Assembly (NCBI RefSeq): GCF_003818135.1
Contig: NZ_RPOH01000030.1
Coordinates: 78,415-142,414, forward strand
Length of the DNA: 64,000 nucleotides
DNA from: Buttiauxella warmboldiae
GTDB taxonomy: Bacteria; Pseudomonadota; Gammaproteobacteria; Enterobacterales; Enterobacteriaceae
Direction: 5' to 3'
The translations under genes and the position numbers were made by a program. Of the stretch, positions 49,516 through 60,852 are shown piece by piece (the stretch's first letter is position 1; each line of letters opens with the position of its first letter). The notes beneath the pieces were generated by a model. That model was not told where the DNA came from. It was given only the letters and a program-made list of their open reading frames with translations, and ran no database searches.

Positions 49516-50636
49516 TGCGGGTTTGGTTTTGGGCAGCACTATTGGGCGTGGCCTTTCAGAGTATTGGTGCACCACTCAACCCTACGGATATTTCGCCTAT
49601 TGAGCAGGCAAGACGCGTGTGGCCTGTCGCGCAAGATCTCACGGCTCCAGAATCACTGCGCCCGTGCTGCGCATTTGGTTATGATTTGCAGGTTCGCGCA
49701 GTGGGTGTACCGATTCCTGTCTATCAGATTGGTAATATTCTCACGCTCCCGACGCTCGGCCAGCATCGTTATAACGACAGCGCGCTGGGCGCCGTCAAAA
49801 ATATCGTTGGTTTAAGCGGCGAGAAAAACGGCCTGATTTATAGCCAGCGCGGGGGCTTTATTGATATCGCCCACGTCCGTGATACCGCCGATAACACCTT
49901 CTACCTGTTTACGCAGATTTATTCCCGGCTCGGCCAGGAGTGGCGTCTTTTCTATAGCGAAGAGTTAGGCGTACGGCGTATTCAGCTTTATGCCTTCACC
50001 CCGCCTGCATCGATGTCGGAGCGTTATACTCTTGCCGCATGGCTTGCGGGACATCTCGCATTCCAGCTCGCACAATGGCATGAAATCGCTCAGTGGTATG
50101 GGTTCCAGTCCGTTCCGGGCTTTTCTGAGGAGGTCTCTGCCTTCTCGCCGGAAGATCTCTACTCCAACTTATTGGGCGCAAGGCTTGCTATCAACGTGAT
50201 TTTGCACGGCCATGGCCGCTCGGTTGAAGCCTACAACGCCGCGATGGATAAGGCGTTACATAAAGTTCTGGTGCAGCTTGGCGCCGTCAGAAAAACCGAA
50301 TCGGAAAGGCAATTCCGTGAAGTCGACGGTGACTGGTGGAACAGCAAACGCCGGGTGCCGGATAAGTTTCTGGTGCTCAATCGTAACTACGATTTAAGCG
50401 AAAACCGCTACCCAACTGAAGTGCCATTCGAAAAAGCGCGGCGTTATCGTTTAACCATGCCAGCGGCTGTTGCCGGGCTGGCATTGAGCCAGCTTGGCGA
50501 GCTGCAAATTCATCCCGGCAGCGATATGCGTGGCCTTAAAGCGCCACAGCATTTTTATCTGCCAGCACAGTTTCCGACGCTGGCGGAGCAAGCCAAATAC
50601 GCCGACCAGATCCAGCTCCAGCAACTGAACAAATAA
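49515..50636 (+). CDS. DUF4056 protein, probably periplasmic
   Basis: A 373-residue protein with a signal sequence (cleaved near IGA). It has adjacent cysteines in RPCCAFGYD (51-52), GGFIDIAHVRD (His120) and LAGHLAFQLAQWHEIAQWYG with His180 and His189-Glu190. The histidines and glutamate look like a possible metal site, perhaps a hydrolase, but no activity is known. Family assignment to DUF4056 is from memory of its motifs. Last gene of the five-gene cassette, sharing one base with OMP3. Confidence 0.72.
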   Translation: MRVWFWAALLGVAFQSIGAPLNPTDISPIEQARRVWPVAQDLTAPESLRPCCAFGYDLQVRAVGVPIPVYQIGNILTLPTLGQHRYNDSALGAVKNIVGLSGEKNGLIYSQRGGFIDIAHVRDTADNTFYLFTQIYSRLGQEWRLFYSEELGVRRIQLYAFTPPASMSERYTLAAWLAGHLAFQLAQWHEIAQWYGFQSVPGFSEEVSAFSPEDLYSNLLGARLAINVILHGHGRSVEAYNAAMDKALHKVLVQLGAVRKTESERQFREVDGDWWNSKRRVPDKFLVLNRNYDLSENRYPTEVPFEKARRYRLTMPAAVAGLALSQLGELQIHPGSDMRGLKAPQHFYLPAQFPTLAEQAKYADQIQLQQLNK

Positions 50637-50721
50637 GTGCCATAAGAAAGCGGTATTGGACGGCGTAGCCGATGTGCGCTTTGATGTTGCAAATATGTAA
50701 ATAGCAATCAGGAAGCCGGGC

Positions 50722-51180
50722 ATGTTGACCATCAAAACCGACGATCTTTCACACCCTGCGGTGCAGGCATTAGTGGCCTACCATATTTCCGGAATGCTGG
50801 AACAATCGCCGCCGGAAAGCAGCCATGCCTTAGATGTGCAGAAACTCCGTGATCCAGAAGTCACATTTTGGTCGGCGTGGGAAGGGGAGCAACTTGCCGG
50901 AATTGGCGCGTTGAAAATGCTGGATGACGAGCACTGCGAGCTGAAATCAATGCGCACCGCGACGGCGTTTTTACGCCGCGGCGTGGCGAATCAATTTCTG
51001 GTACATATCCTGGAAGTCGCACGTGAACGTGGTTTCCAGCGCCTTAGTTTAGAAACCGGTACCCAGCCGGGATTCACTGCCTGCCACCATCTCTATCTCA
51101 AGCACGGTTTTGTCGATTGCGAACCCTTTGCAGATTATCAACCCGATCCAAACAGCCGATTTATGACGCTGGTTTTGTAG
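50722..51180 (+). CDS. GNAT-family N-acetyltransferase
   Basis: A 152-residue acetyltransferase. The acetyl-CoA site is in MRTATAFLRRGVANQFLVHI (about 77-96, R-x-x-G-x-A type), with LSLETGTQPGF following. It resembles YsnE-like GNATs; substrate unknown. AGGAAG precedes the ATG. It sits between the envelope cassette and tRNA-Phe. Confidence 0.85.
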   Translation: MLTIKTDDLSHPAVQALVAYHISGMLEQSPPESSHALDVQKLRDPEVTFWSAWEGEQLAGIGALKMLDDEHCELKSMRTATAFLRRGVANQFLVHILEVARERGFQRLSLETGTQPGFTACHHLYLKHGFVDCEPFADYQPDPNSRFMTLVL

Positions 51181-51229
51181 TGGTTTCTTTGAACGGCGCT
51201 TGCGCTGTTTATGGCCGCGAGGGCGAATT

Positions 51230-51505
51230 GCAGGGATGCGACGAATAATCGGACGCAGTTCGATGGAGAGTCCAAACTCCCAATAGCAAAAAACCAGCCT
51301 TCAGGCTGGTTTCTTTAAATAGTGGTGCCCGGACTCGGACAAAAACGTCGGGAACGTTTTTGAACAGCGCTTGCGCTGGCCCGTCAGGGTGAGTCGCAGG
51401 GATGCGACGAATAATCGGACGCAGTTCGATGGAGAGTCCAAACTCCCAATAGCAAAAAACCAGCCTTCAGGCTGGTTTCTTTAAATAGTGGTGCCCGGAC
51501 TCGGA
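51230..51505. repeat. 166-bp tandem repeat of the tRNA-Phe 3' end and terminator
   Basis: A 110-base block at 51230-51339 is repeated without change at 51396-51505, an offset of 166. The second copy includes the last 17 bases of the tRNA-Phe gene with CCA, plus the terminator; the first copy therefore has a tRNA tail and terminator with no tRNA. A further GAAC-GCGCTTGCGCTG match lies upstream of each block with a small offset change. The layout is like the known rtT repeats after E. coli tyrT. Confidence 0.93.
51454..51480 (-). terminator. tRNA-Phe terminator
   Basis: On the minus strand AACCAGCC-TGAA-GGCTGGTT is followed by TTTT, 12 bases after the tRNA CCA end. A second identical terminator lies 166 bases further on, at about 51288-51314. 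Confidence 0.9.
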
Positions 51506-51564
51506 ATCGAACCAAGGACACGGGGATTTTCAATCCCCTGCTCTACCGACTGAGCTATCCGGGC
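51489..51564 (-). tRNA. pheU: tRNA-Phe (GAA)
   Basis: A 76-nt tRNA with encoded CCA. The acceptor stem is GCCCGGA/TCCGGGC, the D arm GCTCAGTCGGTAGAGC, the anticodon stem-loop GGGGATTGAAAATCCCC with GAA anticodon, and the T arm GGTTCGATTCC. It matches E. coli tRNA-Phe and its place before yjdC-dsbD. Confidence 0.98.
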
Positions 51565-51678
51565 AACGGGGCGCATTAAACCGTAAAGGCCGTTGGGCGT
51601 CAACGGCTTTATCATAAAAAAGGGGTTAAATACGTTTAACTGCCTGCTTTTCATGCAGAACGACGAGAAAACGTTTCA

Positions 51679-52254
51679 TCAGGTTAATGCGCCACCTTTT
51701 CGGCACTGTGCAAAGCGCAGTATATCTTCCGCCAGCTGGCGGGCGATTTCGATATCAGCCTGGCTGCGTTTAACCAGTAAACGGCTCAGACAGCCCTCCA
51801 GCACCAGCTCCATTTGATGCGCCACCATCGTTGGATCATCCACTTCCAGCTGGGTGAGCATAGCGTGAGTGAACTCCCAGGCCGCTTCTTTCTGCCTATC
51901 GGCCAGCTGATGAATCGGGTGCGATGCATCCGGGTAAAAGGTGCAGGCGGCAATAAACAGGCACCCCGGGTAGCGGTTATGGTTCACGCATTCGGTTAAC
52001 GCCTCATAGCGCTTGAGCAGTTTTTGCTCAAGCGACAGCTCTTCGTTTAGCGTGAGCTGGCGGCGCCAGACGTCTATTTGCTGGCCCAAATAACGCAACG
52101 CGTCGTAAAGTAAGGCTTCACTGTCAGGCCAGAAGTTCCTGATCTCCTTAACGGGATAGTCTGCCTGAGTGGCGACCATCTCAAGGGTAGTGCTGGCAAT
52201 CCCTTCACGTTCAAGGACGTGGAGGGCGTGCTCTAGTACGTCTTCGCGTTGCAC
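51679..52254 (-). CDS. yjdC: TetR-family regulator YjdC
   Basis: A 191-residue regulator with an N-terminal helix-turn-helix ([21 protein letters not shown], about 12-32 in two parts) and a ligand domain with [20 protein letters not shown]. The GTG at 52254 has AGGAG seven bases upstream and gives the E. coli length; a TTG at 52269 is rejected. It is 39 bases downstream of dsbD on the same strand. Confidence 0.93.
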   Translation of the reverse strand: MQREDVLEHALHVLEREGIASTTLEMVATQADYPVKEIRNFWPDSEALLYDALRYLGQQIDVWRRQLTLNEELSLEQKLLKRYEALTECVNHNRYPGCLFIAACTFYPDASHPIHQLADRQKEAAWEFTHAMLTQLEVDDPTMVAHQMELVLEGCLSRLLVKRSQADIEIARQLAEDILRFAQCRKGGALT

Positions 52255-52293
52255 GATCGTCTCCTTCAACGGTCATTCCCACCTTAGTGTTGT

Positions 52294-54066
52294 TTACTGC
52301 GCATGATTGTGCAAATGCGCACGGAAAGTATCGGCATCCATAAAGCCCGTCACCCGGGCGTTCGGTTGCTCGCGTCCTGCCTTATCAAAGAACAGAATCG
52401 TTGGCAGCCCTAAAACCTGTAGATGCTTTAACAACCTCACATCCTGTGCATTGTTAGCGGTAACGTCTGCCTGCAGTAAAACCGTATTTGCCAGCTGTTG
52501 CTGTACCTGTGGGTCGCTAAAGGTATATTTCTCGAACTCTTTGCAGGCCACGCACCAGTCAGCGTACAGATCCAGCATCACCGGTTTCCCTTTTGCCTCA
52601 GCCAGGGCTTGATCCAGCTGTTCCACATTAGCAATTTTGCTGAAACTGAGATGCGCCTGGCTGGTCGCGGCGGGGGTCGCAAACGCCCAGTCCTGCAGCG
52701 GTTTTGCCGCTACCAGAGCGGCACCCAGTAAGATAATTTGTACCACACGCATCCACGATTTTGTTGCCTGTAAGCTGGTGATAAACGCCCAGCTAAAGAA
52801 CGCGACGCCCAGCAAACCCCACAAGCGAATGCCCCACGGCTCTTCCAGTATGCGCTCCAGCAGGAAAACCGGCAGTGCGAGGATCACAAAACCAAACGCG
52901 GTTTTGACGGTTTCCATCCACGGGCCGCTTTTTGGCAGCAGGCGGTTGCCAAAAACGGTGATCAAGATCAGCGGTAACCCCATGCCTGTTGCATAAAGGT
53001 ATAACGTGCCACCGCCGAGCCACATGTTTCCGCTCTGGGCGATATACAGCAGGATGGCACTCAGCGGCGCGGTGGTGCAGGGCGAGCAAATCAGCCCGGC
53101 TAAAGCGCCCATGGCAAATACGCCACCCGCAGAACCACCCTGCTGGCGATTGCTCATCAGAGTGAGACGGGTTTGTAGCGATGATGGTAATTGCAGAGTG
53201 AACAACCCAAACATTGATGCGGCAAGCAATATAAATAGGGCAGATAAACCGATAAGCACGTACGGGTGTTGCAGCGCCGCCTGGAACTGCAGACCGGCGG
53301 CGGCAACCACAAGGCCCAGCGCGGTATAGGTTAGCGCCATTCCCTGTACATAAACAAAGGTGAGAAGCAGAGCGCGGGCGGTGGACAGACGTTGTTTACC
53401 GCCAAGCACGATACCGGAGATCAGCGGATACATTGGCAGCACGCAGGGCGTGAAGGCGATTCCAATACCGATTAAGAATGCCCAGAGTGCGGAGAACGGC
53501 AGTTGGGCGGTAGCGGTGTTGTCTGAGCCCCACGCCCCGACCCCTTCTGCTGGGGAGAGGGAGGAGGAAGATGCCGCGGCGTGGGTCTTTTCCCTCTCCT
53601 GGGGGAGAGAGTCAGAGTGAGGGCGGCCCTCATTCACAGCCACTACTTCGCTCAGCGGCACCACGCGCGTCTCTGGTGGATAGCAGAACCCGGCTTCCGC
53701 ACAGCCCTGATAGGTGACGCTTACCGTTGCCCCTTTAGCTGCGCTCTGAATCGTTACCGGCAGATTAAGCTGTTTCGTGTAGATTTCCGTCTTGCCGTAA
53801 AACTCATCCTCATGCCAGCTGCCTTTAGGCAATGCTAAGGGGGCCAGTTCGGCCCGCACGGGGTTTAGGCTGATTTGCTGGCGATAAAGGTAGTAACCCG
53901 GTTTTATCTGCCAGTTGAGGGTGAGCCGGTTTTCTGACTGCTGAAAATCGAACGCAAAAGCCCGATCGACGGGAACAAACTGTGATTTGCTCTGGTTGTC
54001 GAACAGACCGGCAAAAGCCTGTGAGCTGAGCAGCGCAAAAATTAGCGCAAAGATGCGTAGAGCCAT
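52294..54066 (-). CDS. dsbD: Thiol:disulfide interchange protein DsbD
   Basis: DsbD carries electrons from cytoplasmic thioredoxin to the periplasmic DsbC, DsbG and CcmG. Three cysteine pairs are intact: the alpha domain (GCAEAGFC, Cys122 and Cys128), the membrane domain (TPCVLP and SPCTT) and the gamma domain (DWCVACK). The 590 residues are about 25 more than in E. coli, because a palindromic repeat has inserted in frame in the alpha-to-membrane linker (about residues 146-182). Overlaps cutA by 25 bases. Confidence 0.96.
   Translation of the reverse strand: MALRIFALIFALLSSQAFAGLFDNQSKSQFVPVDRAFAFDFQQSENRLTLNWQIKPGYYLYRQQISLNPVRAELAPLALPKGSWHEDEFYGKTEIYTKQLNLPVTIQSAAKGATVSVTYQGCAEAGFCYPPETRVVPLSEVVAVNEGRPHSDSLPQEREKTHAAASSSSLSPAEGVGAWGSDNTATAQLPFSALWAFLIGIGIAFTPCVLPMYPLISGIVLGGKQRLSTARALLLTFVYVQGMALTYTALGLVVAAAGLQFQAALQHPYVLIGLSALFILLAASMFGLFTLQLPSSLQTRLTLMSNRQQGGSAGGVFAMGALAGLICSPCTTAPLSAILLYIAQSGNMWLGGGTLYLYATGMGLPLILITVFGNRLLPKSGPWMETVKTAFGFVILALPVFLLERILEEPWGIRLWGLLGVAFFSWAFITSLQATKSWMRVVQIILLGAALVAAKPLQDWAFATPAATSQAHLSFSKIANVEQLDQALAEAKGKPVMLDLYADWCVACKEFEKYTFSDPQVQQQLANTVLLQADVTANNAQDVRLLKHLQVLGLPTILFFDKAGREQPNARVTGFMDADTFRAHLHNHAQ
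53521..53631. repeat. Palindromic repeat inserted in the dsbD linker
   Basis: Two imperfect palindromes made of CCCTCTCC and GGAGAGGG blocks (for example GGGGAGAGGGAGG and CCCTCTCCTGGGGGAGAG). They are translated as a Ser/Ala/Glu-rich linker ([20 protein letters not shown]) with no stop. E. coli DsbD has a short linker here. A similar element lies at 60786-60840. Confidence 0.7.
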
Positions 54067-54365
54067 GAGAGGTATTCACTATCTCCGTGGGTAACTGGCA
54101 GAACCAGTAATTCAGGGGTCTGGTATGGGTGATGGGATTTCAGGCAGGCCAGCAGGGCTTCCTGATGCTCAATGTCGCTTTTGAGCAGCATCTGCACTTC
54201 ATACTCCTGCTCCATTTTCCCTTCCCAGTAATACAGCGAGGTGGCGCCGGGTAATAAGGTGACGCATGCCGCCAGTTTTTCAGCCAGCACCAGCGCGGCA
54301 AGTTCCTGCGCGCAGGCTTCGTCCGGGGCAGTACAAAGGATGACAACAGCCTGAGTCGTTGGCAT
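54042..54365 (-). CDS. cutA: Divalent-cation tolerance protein CutA
   Basis: A 107-residue trimeric protein of the CutA1 family, linked to copper tolerance. Seen are [16 protein letters not shown] (start), [20 protein letters not shown] (about 55-74, split by strand) and [13 protein letters not shown]. The ATG at 54365 is the family start; a longer frame upstream is not supported. The gene reads into dsbD by 25 bases. Confidence 0.95.
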   Translation of the reverse strand: MPTTQAVVILCTAPDEACAQELAALVLAEKLAACVTLLPGATSLYYWEGKMEQEYEVQMLLKSDIEHQEALLACLKSHHPYQTPELLVLPVTHGDSEYLSWLYASLR

Positions 54366-54463
54366 AGCTAACCTCGTATCTGGTGGGTCAGCGGTGACTA
54401 TAGCATGGGGGGAGCGAGGGGAGGTGTTAAACGGGCCGCAGGGCGACCCGTGTTTTAAAAGAT

Positions 54464-55765
54464 TTACAGAATCAGCCCGCCGACGATGAAGCCGAGGATC
54501 ACGCACAGCGTAATGGCAATCACGCCGGGAATTAAGAACGCGTGGTTAAACACGTATTTACCAATGCGTGTTGAACCGGTGTCGTCCATTTCGACTGCCG
54601 CCAATAAGGTTGGGTAGGTTGGCAATACGAACAGCGCAGAAACCGCAGCAAAAGAGGCGATAGCCGTCAACGGGCTAACCCCCAGCATCAGCGCTGCTGG
54701 CATCAACGCTTTTGTGGTCGCGGCCTGGGAGTAAAGTAAAGTGGCCGCGAAGAAGATCACCACCGCTAATAACCACGGATAGCCTTGCAGCAAGTCACCC
54801 GCTACAGCCTGAATATCCTGAATATGGTTTTTGACGAAGGTATCACCCAGCCATGCCACGCCCAGCACGCAAATACAGGCGCTCATCCCTGATTTGAAGG
54901 TGCTGGCATTAAGGATTTCACCGGTATCAATTTTGCAGGTGATGCAGATAAGCGTGGCGATGGTCAGCATGAACACCACAATCGCTTCGTTACGCGGCAG
55001 GATTGGATTTTCGATCAGGCCCACGGTGCTGCTGATGGCCGTTGCGTAGAACATCACCGCAACGATGCCGATCAAAAACAGCAAAACGGAGCGTTTCGCG
55101 TGCGGTTTCAATGTAAACACACTGTTGCCGCGTAGTTTGATTTCACCTTTGGCGAGGCGTTCCTGATAAACAGGATCGTCTTTCAATTCGCAGCCGAGGA
55201 AGTTACAGACGATAGCCGTCAGCATCACGGCGACCAGGGTCACCGGAATACAGATAGCCAGCAGGGTCAGATAGCTGACGCCTAGCGGCTCCAGAATGCC
55301 GGCAAAGAACACTACTGCGGCAGAAATCGGTGAGGCGGTAATCGCAATCTGTGACGCCACAACGGCAATAGATAGCGGACGAGAGGGGCGGATCCCTTGC
55401 TCTTTCGCCACTTCGGTGATCACCGGCAGCGTGGAAAACGCGGTATGGCCCGTTCCGGCGAGAATGGTCATAAACCAGGTCACCAGCGGGGCGAGGAACG
55501 TGATGTATTTTGGATGACGGCGCAGCAGTTTTTCTGCAAGGCTGACCAGGTAGTCCATCCCACCTGCCACCTGCATAGCGGCAATCGCCGCAATAACCGC
55601 CATAATGATTTCGATAACGTCAAACGGTATCGCGCCAGGCTTAACCTGAAAAATCAGCGTTAACACCAGCACCCCAAAACCGCCAGCAAAGCCAATGCCG
55701 ATGCCGCCGAGTCTGGCCCCAAGGTATATCGCTAACAGCACGATAACGAGTTCTGCTCCAAACAT
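54464..55765 (-). CDS. dcuA: Anaerobic C4-dicarboxylate transporter DcuA
   Basis: A 433-residue membrane protein, the same length as E. coli DcuA, that exchanges aspartate or fumarate for succinate. It opens with [20 protein letters not shown], and contains [13 protein letters not shown] (about 105-117) and [13 protein letters not shown]. Downstream of aspA; together they take up aspartate and supply fumarate for respiration. Confidence 0.96.
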   Translation of the reverse strand: MFGAELVIVLLAIYLGARLGGIGIGFAGGFGVLVLTLIFQVKPGAIPFDVIEIIMAVIAAIAAMQVAGGMDYLVSLAEKLLRRHPKYITFLAPLVTWFMTILAGTGHTAFSTLPVITEVAKEQGIRPSRPLSIAVVASQIAITASPISAAVVFFAGILEPLGVSYLTLLAICIPVTLVAVMLTAIVCNFLGCELKDDPVYQERLAKGEIKLRGNSVFTLKPHAKRSVLLFLIGIVAVMFYATAISSTVGLIENPILPRNEAIVVFMLTIATLICITCKIDTGEILNASTFKSGMSACICVLGVAWLGDTFVKNHIQDIQAVAGDLLQGYPWLLAVVIFFAATLLYSQAATTKALMPAALMLGVSPLTAIASFAAVSALFVLPTYPTLLAAVEMDDTGSTRIGKYVFNHAFLIPGVIAITLCVILGFIVGGLIL

Positions 55766-55829
55766 GCTTTCCTTCCTTGTGTTTGATTAATTGATAATTA
55801 TTTGTTGTTTTTTTGTTGGTGCCACAAAT

Positions 55830-55858
55830 GAAAAAGGCACGTCCAATGGACGTGCCTT
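55830..55858 (-). terminator. Terminator between aspA and dcuA
   Basis: On the minus strand AAGGCACGTCC-ATT-GGACGTGCCTT is followed by TTT, 20 bases after the aspA stop. It would let aspA be expressed apart from dcuA. Confidence 0.85.
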
Positions 55859-55877
55859 GTGTTAACAACCGGAAAGA

Positions 55878-57314
55878 TTACTGTTCACTTTCATCGGTAT
55901 AGCGTTTGGCTTTATAGACCGGGTGCATCAGGTTATTGATGGAGAAAATATCATCCAGCTCGGCTTCGGTGAGCAGGCCGCGTTCCAGAACCACTTCGCG
56001 TACGCTCTTACCGGTTTCTGCACAAATCTTCCCGACGATGTCGCCGTTGTGGTGGCCAATGAACGGGTTCAGATAGGTGACGATACCAATCGAGTTGTAG
56101 ACGTAGCTTTCACACACTTCTTTATTCGCGGTGATGCCGTTAATGCATTTTTCCAGCAGGTTGTAGCAGGCGTTGGTCAGAATGTGGATAGATTCAAACA
56201 TCGCCTGGCCGATAACCGGTTCCATGACGTTGAGCTGCAGCTGGCCTGCTTCGGAAGCCATGGTGACGGTGATGTCGTTGCCAATCACTTTGAAGCACAC
56301 CTGGTTTACCACTTCCGGAATGACCGGGTTCACTTTGGCAGGCATGATGGAAGAACCGGCTTGCAGCTCTGGCAGATTGATTTCGTTCAGACCCGAACGC
56401 GGGCCGGAGGAGAGCAGACGAAGGTCGTTACAGATCTTCGACATTTTCACCGCCAGGCGTTTAAGCGAGCTGTGCACCATAACGTAAGCGCCGCAGTCGG
56501 AAGTTGCTTCGATCAGATCTTCGGCTGGCACACACGGCAGGTTGCTCACTTCCGCCAGTTTCTGCACCGCCAGCTGCTGGTAGCCTTCTGGCGTATTCAG
56601 GCGGGTGCCGATAGCGGTCGCGCCGAGGTTCACTTCCAGCAGCAGTTCTGCGGTACGCAGCAGATTGCGGGTTTCTTCATTGAGCAGCACGTTGAATGCG
56701 TGGAACTCCTGGCCCAGCGTCATCGGTACCGCGTCTTGCAGCTGGGTACGGCCCATTTTCAGGACGTTTTCGAACTCCACCGCTTTACGCTGGAAGCCGT
56801 CGCCTAACTGATTAATCGCATCAATCAGTTTCACAATAGAGGCATACACCGCGATGCGGAAACCGGTTGGGTAGGCATCGTTAGTGGACTGGCATTTGTT
56901 CACATGGTCGTTCGGGTTCAGGAACTGGTACTCACCTTTCTGGTGGCCCATCAGCTCAAGCCCAATATTGGCGAGCACTTCGTTGGTGTTCATGTTGACG
57001 GAAGTCCCGGCACCGCCCTGGTAAACGTCCACCGGGAATTGGTCCATACACTTGCCGTTATTCAGCACTTCATCACAGGCCTGGATAATGGTGTTTGCGA
57101 TGCTTTTCGGAATGGTTTGTAACTCCTTGTTTGCCATTGCCGCTGCTTTCTTCACCATCACCATGCCGCGCACAAATTCAGGGATGTCACTGATTTTGCT
57201 GTTGCTTATATAGAAGTTTTCAATCGCTCTCAGAGTATGAACACCATAATAGGCATCCGCTGGCACTTCCCTGGTACCCAACAAATCTTCTTCGATACGA
57301 ATGTTATTTAACAT
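55878..57314 (-). CDS. aspA: Aspartate ammonia-lyase (aspartase)
   Basis: AspA converts aspartate to fumarate and ammonia. The 478-residue length equals E. coli. The superfamily signature [11 protein letters not shown] is present, with TNDAYPTG and [12 protein letters not shown] segments. The ATG at 57314 gives the known N-terminus ([11 protein letters not shown]); a 15-residue upstream extension is rejected. A CRP-like site lies upstream. Confidence 0.97.
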   Translation of the reverse strand: MLNNIRIEEDLLGTREVPADAYYGVHTLRAIENFYISNSKISDIPEFVRGMVMVKKAAAMANKELQTIPKSIANTIIQACDEVLNNGKCMDQFPVDVYQGGAGTSVNMNTNEVLANIGLELMGHQKGEYQFLNPNDHVNKCQSTNDAYPTGFRIAVYASIVKLIDAINQLGDGFQRKAVEFENVLKMGRTQLQDAVPMTLGQEFHAFNVLLNEETRNLLRTAELLLEVNLGATAIGTRLNTPEGYQQLAVQKLAEVSNLPCVPAEDLIEATSDCGAYVMVHSSLKRLAVKMSKICNDLRLLSSGPRSGLNEINLPELQAGSSIMPAKVNPVIPEVVNQVCFKVIGNDITVTMASEAGQLQLNVMEPVIGQAMFESIHILTNACYNLLEKCINGITANKEVCESYVYNSIGIVTYLNPFIGHHNGDIVGKICAETGKSVREVVLERGLLTEAELDDIFSINNLMHPVYKAKRYTDESEQ

Positions 57315-57498
57315 GTGAACCTTCTTAATTAATGCTGCCATTGATTGATCATTGCACACACAGGATCTTTGGTTGTGCGATGAATAGACCGACGATTATG
57401 TCCATATTCGGTCTCGACGCCGTGATGATATGCTGATGATAGCGAAAAGCAGTAATCTGGATCACTTAATACGGCGCAGCTCACATAACAATTATTAA

Positions 57499-57520
57499 TA
57501 TGTGATGTTGATCAATTGTT
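57499..57520. promoter_or_regulatory. CRP/FNR-type site upstream of aspA
   Basis: TGTGATGTTGATCAAT fits the CRP pattern TGTGA-N6-TCANN, and the overlapping TTGATCAATTG resembles an FNR half-site. It is about 185 bases before the aspA start and in the aspA/fxsA divergent gap, the remainder of which shows no gene. E. coli aspA is CRP- and FNR-regulated. Confidence 0.5.
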
Positions 57521-57654
57521 GAAAATTTCCAAAAAAATAATGCGGCACGAAGATTGATTTTTGGCTAAAGCGTCGCCATCTCTTTGACTATGCATAATTG
57601 CTAACCTATTTTCGCAAGTGCCTGAAAGCGCTTGCCCAACTACAGGAGTGTGCG

Positions 57655-58140
57655 GTGCGCTGGATACCGTTAATAGCCGTTTTTCTCTATGTTTACATTG
57701 AGATTTCATTATTTATTCAAGTCGCCCATGTGATGGGGGTTTTCCTGACGCTGGTACTGGTGATCTTCACTTCCGTCATTGGTATGTCGCTGGTTCGCAA
57801 CCAGGGTTTTAAAAATTTCATGCTGATGCAGCAAAAAATGGCTGCGGGGGAAAGCCCGGCCGTTGAGATGATTAAAAGCGTTTCGCTGATCATCGCGGGT
57901 TTACTGCTGCTGTTGCCCGGTTTTTTCACCGACTTCCTTGGCTTGTTGCTGTTGCTGCCGCCCGTACAAAAGCATCTGACGCTAAAACTGATGCCGCATT
58001 TGCGTTTCTCTCGCACGGCTGGCGGTGGTTTTAGCGCGGGTACGGGTGGGGGTTCCACCTTCGACGGCGAGTATCAGCGTAAAGACGATGCGCCAAAGCA
58101 ACTCGACGACCGTGATAATGAAGATCGTCACAATCGTTAA
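57655..58140 (+). CDS. fxsA: FxsA, phage T7 exclusion suppressor
   Basis: A 161-residue inner-membrane protein; in E. coli its overproduction relieves F-plasmid exclusion of phage T7. Three helices are visible (IPLIAVFLYVYIEISLFI, FLTLVLVIFTSVIGMSLV, LLLLLPGFFTDFLGLLLLL) with a Gly-rich and charged tail. A GTG at 57655 gives the E. coli start; AGGAG lies about 8 bases upstream. Divergent from aspA. Confidence 0.94.
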   Translation: MRWIPLIAVFLYVYIEISLFIQVAHVMGVFLTLVLVIFTSVIGMSLVRNQGFKNFMLMQQKMAAGESPAVEMIKSVSLIIAGLLLLLPGFFTDFLGLLLLLPPVQKHLTLKLMPHLRFSRTAGGGFSAGTGGGSTFDGEYQRKDDAPKQLDDRDNEDRHNR

Positions 58141-58572
<432 letters not shown>

Positions 58573-58609
58573 TCCACGCGAAAAACTGAACTGAACGCAA
58601 CGAATTTAA

Positions 58610-60265
<1,656 letters not shown>

Positions 60266-60303
60266 TTGCCCTGACATTTATGTGCTAGTCACATCGTGTT
60301 AAG

Positions 60304-60340
60304 AAAACCCTCAGGCAGAAATGGCTGAGGGTTTTTTCTT
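60304..60340 (+). terminator. groEL terminator
   Basis: Stem AAAACCCTCAG/CTGAGGGTTTT followed by TTCTTTTT. Confidence 0.9.
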
Positions 60341-60422
60341 TTTGGCCACACTCTGGTATAAGATCTCACCGGGCGACGACTGCCCGCCACTATTCAAGAC
60401 AGCATTGATAACGGGGAACAAC

Positions 60423-60776
60423 ATGCGCATTAAAGTTTCAGCAGGAATGGCTGTGGCAGCGCTGCTGCTGGCAGGCTGTAGCACCAGCAACGATCTTTCT
60501 GCTGGTGGGCAGGGCGTCCGTTTTGTTGAGGAGAAGCCAGGCACTGAATGCCAGCTATTAGGAAACGCAACCGGTGAGCAAAGTAACTGGTTTTCCGGGC
60601 AGCAGGGCGGTGAAGGCGGTTCTATGCGTGGCGCGGCAAATGCTCTGCGTAATAACGCCGCGGCGATGGGGGGCAACGTGCTGTATGGCGTGAGCAGCCC
60701 GACGCAAAACCTGCTGTCGAGCTTCGCTCCTACCGCCAGCAAAATGACGGGTCAGGTGTATAAGTGTCCGAACTGA
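60423..60776 (+). CDS. yjeI: YjeI, DUF4156 lipoprotein
   Basis: A 117-residue lipoprotein with lipobox LAGC (Cys19), the same length as E. coli YjeI. The mature part has GTECQLLGNATG and MRGAANALRNNAAAMGGN, typical of the family. Function unknown; envelope location. The ATG at 60423 follows a GGGGA site. Convergent with epmB. Confidence 0.95.
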   Translation: MRIKVSAGMAVAALLLAGCSTSNDLSAGGQGVRFVEEKPGTECQLLGNATGEQSNWFSGQQGGEGGSMRGAANALRNNAAAMGGNVLYGVSSPTQNLLSSFAPTASKMTGQVYKCPN

Positions 60777-60785
60777 TTGTGTTGT

Positions 60786-60840
60786 AAAACAACCCTCACC
60801 CTGGCCTTTCCTTGAGGGAGAGCCCTGGGTGGGGCGAACC
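60786..60840. repeat. CCCTCACCC-type intergenic palindrome
   Basis: CCCTCACCCTGGCC ... GAGGGAGAGCCCTGGGTGGGG forms an imperfect palindrome between the converging yjeI and epmB genes. It belongs to the same CCCTC/GAGGG repeat type as the insert in dsbD. Confidence 0.65.
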
Positions 60841-60852
60841 TCTTAAAATCGC

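Noticed and set aside
53521..53631. dsbD as a gene broken by insertion
   Set aside because: The reading frame is kept and all cysteine pairs and membrane segments remain.
55923..56807. 294-codon plus-strand frame opposite aspA
   Set aside because: Antisense shadow; rich in His, Phe and Gln as expected from reversed codons.
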